From positions 133,876,696 to 133,940,695 of the forward strand of contig CM035423.1 in NCBI GenBank assembly GCA_020310875.1: a stretch of DNA of 64,000 nucleotides, read 5' to 3'. Both the position numbers and the translations under genes were made by a program. Source of the DNA: Ceratopteris richardii (taxonomy: Eukaryota; Streptophyta; Polypodiopsida; Polypodiales; Pteridaceae). Within the stretch, counting starts at the first letter, position 1. Each line of letters starts with the position of its first letter. Shown piece after piece: positions 58,501-64,000 of this stretch. The notes below the pieces were generated by a model, which was not told where the DNA came from, made no database searches, and worked only from the letters and a program-made list of their open reading frames with translations.

Positions 58501-59278
58501 GCTATGGAACAAAGGATTCAAAAAATGGAAACACCTCTGGAAACATGACACCAACAACTGGATCAACTTCGAGGATATTGACCCTCGCATAAACATCTCC
58601 TACGCAGAATGGAACACCTTGCAAAGTAGATGCCTCGCTTGGGATCGCCACAAGACGCGCCTTCTCATGGGACACGATTCACCGAACTCGATTGGTCTCA
58701 AATGGCACAACGGAAATAGCCTTCTCAAAATCCCGAACATCAAAGAAACGGCCGACCTCCAGTTCAGCCTCAACAAGAAGTGGTGCCTGTCTTGGACGCG
58801 GCTTCGGTGGGACATGAAATTCATGAGTATCTGGCACCCCCTTATTGAGATTAAGAAGTCTGTCCTCTTATGGCAAATTCTTCATCGAGGAATTTGGACC
58901 AACCACAAGGCTAACAAACTTTGTGGGATCCCTCCTTGGTGCAAACGCTGTCACCGTGCTATCGAAGACGTCTCACACATCTTCCTTACTTGCCCCAACT
59001 CCTACAGAATCTGGCAGACGGTTGGAATGAAAATCAGACTTCAAAAACAGCTTAATTGGAAACAAGTCCTTTTGGGAGAAGCGATCGGCTGCTCTGCGAC
59101 ACTCTGGAACGCCATCAGAGGGGAAGTCCTGTGGAAAATTTGGCGGGAGAGGTGTGCTCTCAACTTCGGCGACTCCCCCAGGGAGTGGTCGATTGAGAAA
59201 TCACTCTTCCTCTTGGGCAAAAGGATTGTCAACAGCAAGAAGTCCCCCCCTTCAGACACCATCAAGTTCTCCAGCTGA
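55535..59278 (+). CDS. LINE ORF2: endonuclease-reverse transcriptase
   Basis: 1,247 codons, fully open. The N-terminal APE-type endonuclease runs over residues about 1-230: SLNARG with Asn7, IQEIK with Glu38, YAPNGD, CGDFNM and SDHYPI. The reverse transcriptase spans residues about 440-760: GKSPGPDG at about 462, FLKIDFDKAYDRL at about 588, IRQGCPLAPLLF at about 647, the catalytic FADD at about 697 and FRLLGIPLG after it. The C-terminal zf-RVT domain has WCKRCH...H.FLTC at about residues 1134-1152. The enzyme nicks target DNA and primes reverse transcription from the nick. All catalytic motifs seen are intact. Length and order are typical of plant L1. Confidence 0.95.
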   Translation: MIVISLNARGLTDPSRATIIGQWLRDISLNPDIICIQEIKIDGEDLQKRLRQVSSAHVWIPTKHQRGSGGTAIGVKQLWLEKLENTIEDVSHRWIAVSFGAPLCVTMVSLYAPNGDLERLNTWASLDSLPHNAFICGDFNMVEDPMDRWMGKGRVIDNREKETWDLTKLHLDLVEFKDSNGFSWSNLQAGEDLRKARLDRCYISQRFTQQWGHPTITQRTDLTISDHYPIVITFQPYNKIRKAPWFHANASTFSLPSVHQEIADVWKVAFASGLAPAKCWRSAVDKSRKIMIRTKKMLETARRARREALYHRLWRLEEEVNKGKQQAQKGLRKIRAALRYEEEIQRKNLQIFFKEWWAGKADKPTKEMCSILKRKHNRESIPLLLDPHGNVCNSEEDNFGIIEGHFTRLLGTSNPLSLHRRDCMAAISRVSPRRIPTNLHSLLHAPISESEIIEVIDALPLGKSPGPDGLTNEFFKSFKLVVATPLRMVWQEALKFGALPSCLNNGIIKLVHKKGEKNRIENWRPITMLQTGYKIIAKVIANRLSCHLRSWLSEDQKGFIKGRSILETIMDIWEGIQFANESNQDVVFLKIDFDKAYDRLEWDYILQSLQDLGLSQKFTKMIATLLGNATTQINVNGKLSKAIHLRRSIRQGCPLAPLLFAIATKGLSRLVAHHVEAGNIKGLRLPHDHNQIIMRLFADDMNAFVHNDNTSLETFWRCLATFCDASGSKINHSKTAFRAIVGQHPDLLIDHGCQIIPQGQIFRLLGIPLGFGVSMEQRWNWVLAKLENKLNYWRGMQINLAGRAMVINTFLLSSTIYFLSCWRPNEQGLSKLNSICRNFLWTGDHNRRGVPKIKWAICTSDRDCGGLGILDIGCMANKLAAKWMIRAWCNREASWAKLIFRNKNELALTGLPNWKNLDIMTLLFSPIPVFPKGSNLVCSLWKGWNKVKSFTRVSEDWKWAAGIRQNDSIWFPIHGIRSVESWNIQNAKKLWNKGFKKWKHLWKHDTNNWINFEDIDPRINISYAEWNTLQSRCLAWDRHKTRLLMGHDSPNSIGLKWHNGNSLLKIPNIKETADLQFSLNKKWCLSWTRLRWDMKFMSIWHPLIEIKKSVLLWQILHRGIWTNHKANKLCGIPPWCKRCHRAIEDVSHIFLTCPNSYRIWQTVGMKIRLQKQLNWKQVLLGEAIGCSATLWNAIRGEVLWKIWRERCALNFGDSPREWSIEKSLFLLGKRIVNSKKSPPSDTIKFSS

Positions 59279-59490
59279 ACAACAACAAGCTTAAACCCAA
59301 GTGGGCCCCGCACGAGGGCGACGAGAGGGTGATTAACCTTCTCTGTAATGCAACCTAGGATTCAATCAAGCTTCCCCTGCTTTGTGGGATTTGGGGGGTC
59401 CCGTGGGCACTAGTCCCCTTCTATTGTACCTTTGTTTCTTAATTCAATTCAAGTCCGGGAGAGTAGGCTATTGCCGAACTTCCTTTACAT
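59279..59490 (+). other. LINE 3' UTR
   Basis: About 212 nt. It includes TTGTACCTTTGTTTCTTAATTC and ends GCCGAACTTCCTTTACAT. No AATAAA signal or poly(A) is visible. Confidence 0.7.
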
Positions 59491-59507
59491 TAAAAAGTGT
59501 CCATTGA
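59491..59507. repeat. LINE target-site duplication, right
   Basis: Identical to 52,925-52,941. It begins directly after the LINE 3' UTR sequence CCTTTACAT. Confidence 0.85.
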
Positions 59508-59555
59508 ATTTAAGTTCTTGTTCTTACCTTATCTAAAGTAAGAATAAAAACCTGC

Positions 59556-59698
<143 letters not shown>

Positions 59699-59750
59699 TA
59701 GATAGAAAATTGAAAATTATACCTTAATAGTGTCGAAATAGATACATTAC

Positions 59751-60771
59751 TGATGGAGAGTGTTAATCTCCAAAAGAACAACCTACTCTTGTGATTAGAG
59801 CACCTCTATACCAAGAGTAAGTCAAAACTTCCACTAATTTAGAGGATCAATCTCCAACTTATCAAAATTGAGAAAATCTGTGAAGAAGATAAAACACAGA
59901 AAAGTCTGCTGCACTATTTTTCCACATTGACCTATCAGACGTGTAAAGTTTTTTATGAAACTTTGTACGAATCATCTCCTAGAGATTGCGCATCTCCTCC
60001 AAGTTAAAGTTCTCAAAAAAGTTTAGTATAACTTGAGAAATCAACTTCACAAGTTACCTATGTCCAAATCTGTACTTCTGAGAAGTCGATTTGACACCCC
60101 TAACTTCTTAGCTTTGGTTCTCACAATGTCGAACCCGTTTTACAAAATCCTTTTAGCTGTAGATAGCTTATCTCTTAACTTAGATTTTGAGCTATTATAT
60201 GTGTAAAACTTTACACTGTGCACTGAGCACTACTCATTTCTTTCAACTCGAAATATGCGCCAGTTTCAGAGAACTGTGAACATTCAACACATATGAATGT
60301 TCCTACTTACAATTCTCCTAGCCTGTTTGCAATTAGACTCTGAAACTCAGGTCACAGGCTCATTAACTAACAACTTAGATATCCTCAAAAGGATTTCTCA
60401 CTTGATCAAACACAGACGGAGCAGACGCAGAAATATCGGGCGCAAAATTTTCAATTACTCAGAAAAGTTTACAATTGAGTGATGAGAGCTAACTCAACTA
60501 ACTTTTCCTCTATCTCATGACTTCTAACTTCCTCAATCTTGGCTTCTAACTATTGTCACATATGCTCTCATACATGCCCCGACTTTTCTCAAAGTATTTA
60601 TAGATAATTTGTACAAGATTCTTACTCAAGCAAAGATCTAAGTGAACTATGTACATATGTGTACATTTCTCATATACTCTGAATGTGTCTTTCTTCCAAG
60701 CTACAATAGTTGAACCTTCCTTCATCCTTTAATCTTCCAAGTCTTCAATTGGTGATTGGTCTGCACCAACA
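59751..60771 (-). repeat. Copia-2 3' LTR (left end approximate)
   Basis: The right end CACCAACA meets the polypurine tract exactly. The left end is either TGATGGAG at 59,751 or TGTTAATC at 59,761; without the other LTR this cannot be settled. Confidence 0.65.
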
Positions 60772-60785
60772 ACTCCCCCTCAATC
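60772..60785 (-). other. Copia-2 polypurine tract
   Basis: Minus-strand GATTGAGGGGGAGT, the same tract as in Copia-1. It also overlaps the end of the pol frame. Confidence 0.85.
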
Positions 60786-63700
60786 ATCAATTGAGGTCTT
60801 CTCTGTCTTCTTTATACCTGCCATGTCTTTGAACCTTTGTAACTTTGGTCCATCCAAGCTTTTTGTAAGCATATCAGCTATCTGGTCTTTTGTTGAAGTA
60901 TGGATTACTTCAATCTCTTTATCCATCACCTTCTCTCTTAGAAAGTGATACTGAATCTCAATGTGTTTAGTCCTGGCATGAAAAACAGGATTAGCAGCTA
61001 AATACAATGAACTCATATTATCTCCAAATATAATTGGTACCCCATGCACAATGTCAAAACTCTTCATCAATGTCTTGACCCAAATCACTTCTTTTGCAGC
61101 TTCAACCATGCCTTTATACTCAGCTTCTGTAGAAGACAAAGCAACTGTATGTTGCTTCTTAGAACACCATGAGATTAACTTATCTCCCACATAACACATG
61201 TATCCATAGGTTGATCTTCTATCATCTGGATTACCTGCCCAATCTGCATCACTATAAATTTTGATATTTGTATCTGAGGTAAACCCATAATACAAACCTT
61301 CATTGAGTGTACCCTTAATGTACCTCAATACCCTTTGTCCTGCAATCCAATGTTCTTTCTTTGGGCAATGCATAAATTGAGACAAAACTCCTACTGCATA
61401 TGATAAATCAGGTCTAGTTAGAGTAGCATAGATAAGGCTACCAACCAAACTCTGATATTGTCTCATGTCCTTGAATTCTTCACCTCCATTCTTACTCAAT
61501 TTGTGATTCACCTCCATTGGTGTAGGTGCTACCCTGCAATCATCCATTTTAAACTTGATTAACAAGTTCTTCAAATACCTTTCTTGGGTCACAAATACTC
61601 CATGTTGAGTATATGTAATCTCCATGCCCAAGAAATATGACAAGTCTCCCAAGTCACTTATCTTGAACTCCTTTTCCATTTGCCTCTTGAGCCTTTGTAT
61701 TCCTTCTTCATCTGTACCTGTAAGGATTATATCATCAACATATATACACATGTATATGAAACCATTTTCACTTGCTTTGACAAGCAAGCTACTATCTGCT
61801 TTAGACACCTGAAAACCAAGTTCTTTTAGGAACTTCACAAGTCTATAGTTCCATGCCCTTGGGGCCTGCTTCAAGCCATACAAAGCTCTCTTGAGCTTAC
61901 ACACATGATCTGGATACTTTATATCTCTGAACCCTTGAGGTTGCTCCATGAATACATCATCTGAAATATAACCATTCAAAAAAGCATTCTTCACATCAAG
62001 TTGACATAGCTTCCAACCTTTACATGCAGCAATAGCAATAAGTGTCCTTATAGTTGTCATCTTTGCCACAGGACTATAGGTCTCATCATGATCAATACCA
62101 TATGTTTGAGCAAAGCCTTTGACAACAAGTCTAGCTTTGTATCTAGACACACTTCCATCTGCAAACCTTTTTGTCTTGTAGACCCACTTGCATCCAATAA
62201 TCTTCTGACTATTTGGTTTTGGAACCAAATCCCAAGTTTGATTCTCCAATAATGCATCATATTCTTCCTGCATAGCTTTCTCCCATTTTTCCTTACCTTT
62301 TGCCTCTTCATATGTAGAAGGGTCTTCATCTGTATTCACCATATAAGCATAATCTTTTGTGGCTAGAAATGAAGTATCATAACTATACCTTGTAGGTTGC
62401 CACCTATTTCTTGATGACCTTCTGAGTTCTCCACTCCTTGAGGTTTCTGGCTCTTCACATTCAGGATCAAATCTTGGTGTCTCTTCCACTTCAACCTGCA
62501 CTTCATTATTCTCTTGCTCATCAAATATCTGAACTTTTGATTTACCTTTTCTTTGACTCACTTCTTCTTCATCACTTGTATTGATGTTGATTGTACCTGC
62601 ATACCAAGTGCTTTGTTCATCAAATGTAACATCTTTAGAAACCATAAATTGTTTTGTTGATGGACTCCACAATCTATAGCCCATCTGCTTGTCATCATAG
62701 CCAATGAAAACATACTTTTCAGCTTTGGGTTCCAATTTGTGTCTTAATTGTGATGGCACATATGCATATGCCACACACCCAAATACTCTGCAATGATCCA
62801 AGGTAGGTCTTTTACCCCACCAAGCCTCATATGGTGTCATACCCTGCAAGGCTTTACATGGTAACCTATTGACCAAATAAGTGGCTGTATTTACAGCCTC
62901 AGCCCACAAATAATTAGGGCAATTTTTCTCCTTCATCATGGATCTTGCAAACTCAACAAGAGTTCTATTTCTCCTTTCTGCAACACCATTTTGTTGAGGA
63001 GAGTACCTGCAAGTAACTTCCCTTTTTATACCTGCATTCCATAAGTAATCACTGAACTCATTTGAGAAATACTCTCCCCCTCCATCTGACCTTAGTCTTT
63101 TCAACTTATGACCTGTAATTCTTTCTGCATATGCATGATAGTGTTTAAATGTATTAAACACTTCTGACTTATCTTTGATCACATAAATAGTGATCCACCT
63201 AGTAGCATCATCAACATAAATCACATAATACCTTGATCCATTTATACTGAAATCTTTTGATGGTCCCCACACATCTGTGTGTACCAACTCAAGCTTCTCT
63301 GAGTACATAAAACCATGCTTGGAATAGGAATGTTTATGAGCCTTACCTAATTGACATGCCTCACATTTGTATGTCATATGTTGACCTGCAACATTAGGCA
63401 ATCCAAGCACTGAACCATTGTTAACCATATCTTTAATACCTCTTTCATTGAAATGTCCAAGCCTCTTGTGCCAAAGATCTAACTCAGAGATCTTATGTCC
63501 TCCATATGTGAACATAGCATGACCAATATTGCCTTGAATCTTCAATGTAAATAATCTTCCTTCCTTTTTCCCTGAAACAATCTGTTTATACCCTTGGCTA
63601 GGGTCTTCCACATATACTCCATCATTAGTGAACCTTACTTCATATCCCTTTTCAACAATTTGTCCTACACTTATCAAATTCTTAGGGATTGTAGGAACAT

Positions 63701-63926
63701 ACAAAACCTTACTCAATAATGTGCTTCCATCCTTGGCCTTCACTGATCCAATTGACTTCACATTGTGCTTTGTGTTGTCACCTGTTTGAACAACATGATT
63801 AAAAACTTTACTCTCCAAATCAGTCATCAAAGATATGTTACCACTCAGGTGATTGCTACACCCTGAGTCAATGTAGAAGACTCTTTGATCTTCATTCTGC
63901 CTTTCACAAGTTGCATTCATTATCAA
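60780..63926 (-). mobile_element. Copia-2 pol region (protease, integrase, RT, RNase H)
   Basis: A continuous reading frame of 1,048 codons carries protease IDSGCSNHLSGN, integrase (HTDVWGPSKD, DDATRW, QQNGVAERRNRT), RT (KARLVVKGFAQTYGIDHDET, QLDVKNAFLNG, YVDDIILTG) and RNase H (SDADWAG, SSTEAEYKGM, ADMLTKSL). This is Copia order. The first Met is probably internal to a longer gag-pol frame. Confidence 0.92.
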
Positions 63927-64000
63927 TGTTGAATCTTCCTTTTGATCTGAAGCATAATTGTAGTAGGTGTTGTTGTATTGTTGACTTTGGAATCCTCTAC
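63927..64000 (-). mobile_element. Copia-2 gag/pol junction at window edge
   Basis: Asn/Tyr/Gln-rich reading (QQYNNTYYNYASDQ) matches the similar low-complexity stretch before the protease in Copia-1. It is cut by the window end. Confidence 0.6.

Larger units (their letters stand above)
52942..59490 (+). mobile_element. L1-type LINE, apparently complete, 6.5 kb
   Basis: A 5' UTR of about 1.17 kb is followed by two open ORFs (54,114-55,538 and 55,535-59,278) and a 3' UTR of about 210 bp. A 17-bp duplication TAAAAAGTGTCCATTGA flanks it at 52,925-52,941 and 59,491-59,507, as expected from target-primed insertion. Both ORFs are open over their full length, so the copy looks young. There is no poly(A) tail before the right duplication; only the A-run inside the duplication itself is present. 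Sequence beyond the duplication is also similar on both sides (TTTAAGTTC), so the duplication may be longer with a small indel. Confidence 0.92.
59751..64000 (-). mobile_element. Ty1/Copia LTR retrotransposon running off the right edge (Copia-2)
   Basis: On the minus strand the window holds the 3' LTR (about 59,751-60,771), the polypurine tract, a full-length open pol region (60,780-63,926) and the end of gag beyond it. The 5' LTR lies outside the window, so age cannot be estimated from LTRs. Pol is strongly similar to Copia-1, so the two are sister families in opposite orientation. No break is seen in the visible pol, so the visible part looks whole. Confidence 0.9.

Overview
The window is nuclear DNA from a land plant with a repeat-rich genome. 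Evidence for this is plant-type Ty1/Copia and Ty3/Gypsy elements, a plant-type L1 LINE, a CACTA transposon, and one intron-bearing gene of the plant-specific REF/SRPP family. I cannot name the species. Most of the 64 kb is mobile-element sequence. The REF/SRPP gene at 35.98-36.91 kb is the only host gene I can support.

Layout from left to right. 1-3.9 kb is a decayed Gypsy fossil with a possible 3' LTR. 3.9-5.6 kb holds decayed transposase-like coding remains. 6.6-7.3 kb has three tandem copies of a repeat, each with a strong hairpin. 7.7-8.7 kb has unidentified coding remains on the minus strand. 8,691-23,941 is a 15.25 kb minus-strand Gypsy element (Gypsy-1) with two LTRs, a tRNA-Asp primer site, a polypurine tract and a perfect 5-bp target duplication (AAGTG). 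25,408-32,244 is a plus-strand Copia element (Copia-1) with 1.29 kb LTRs, an initiator-tRNA-Met primer site and a perfect target duplication (CCTAT). 32.2-36.0 kb is intergenic with several small tandem repeats. The REF/SRPP gene (minus strand, three exons) follows, with a TATA box and ABRE and DRE/CRT core motifs upstream.

From 38.0 to 52.6 kb the elements are nested. An old Copia element (Copia-3) has its 5' LTR split by an 11.3 kb non-autonomous CACTA transposon (38,316-49,618; ends CACTA...TAGTG; 3-bp duplication GAA). The CACTA carries a long CA-rich tract, a perfect heat-shock element and TATA box in front of an approximately 160-bp tandem array of antisense tRNA-like modules, a CATGCA-rich stretch, and a truncated Gypsy relative of Gypsy-1 (Gypsy-2). 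52,942-59,490 is an apparently complete LINE with two open ORFs joined by an ATGA overlap and flanked by a 17-bp duplication. A (TA)n tract and a minus-strand Copia element (Copia-2), which runs off the right edge, complete the window.

Three observations seem most worth following. First, the HSE/TATA promoter and antisense tRNA-like array inside the CACTA. Second, CTATCGCGAC-type motif arrays recur in the untranslated leaders of unrelated elements (Gypsy-1 and the LINE, with a related ATCGCGAT array in Gypsy-2). Third, there is a tandem trio of hairpins at 6.6-7.3 kb. LTR elements are described as fossils: family, extent, parts and approximate age only.
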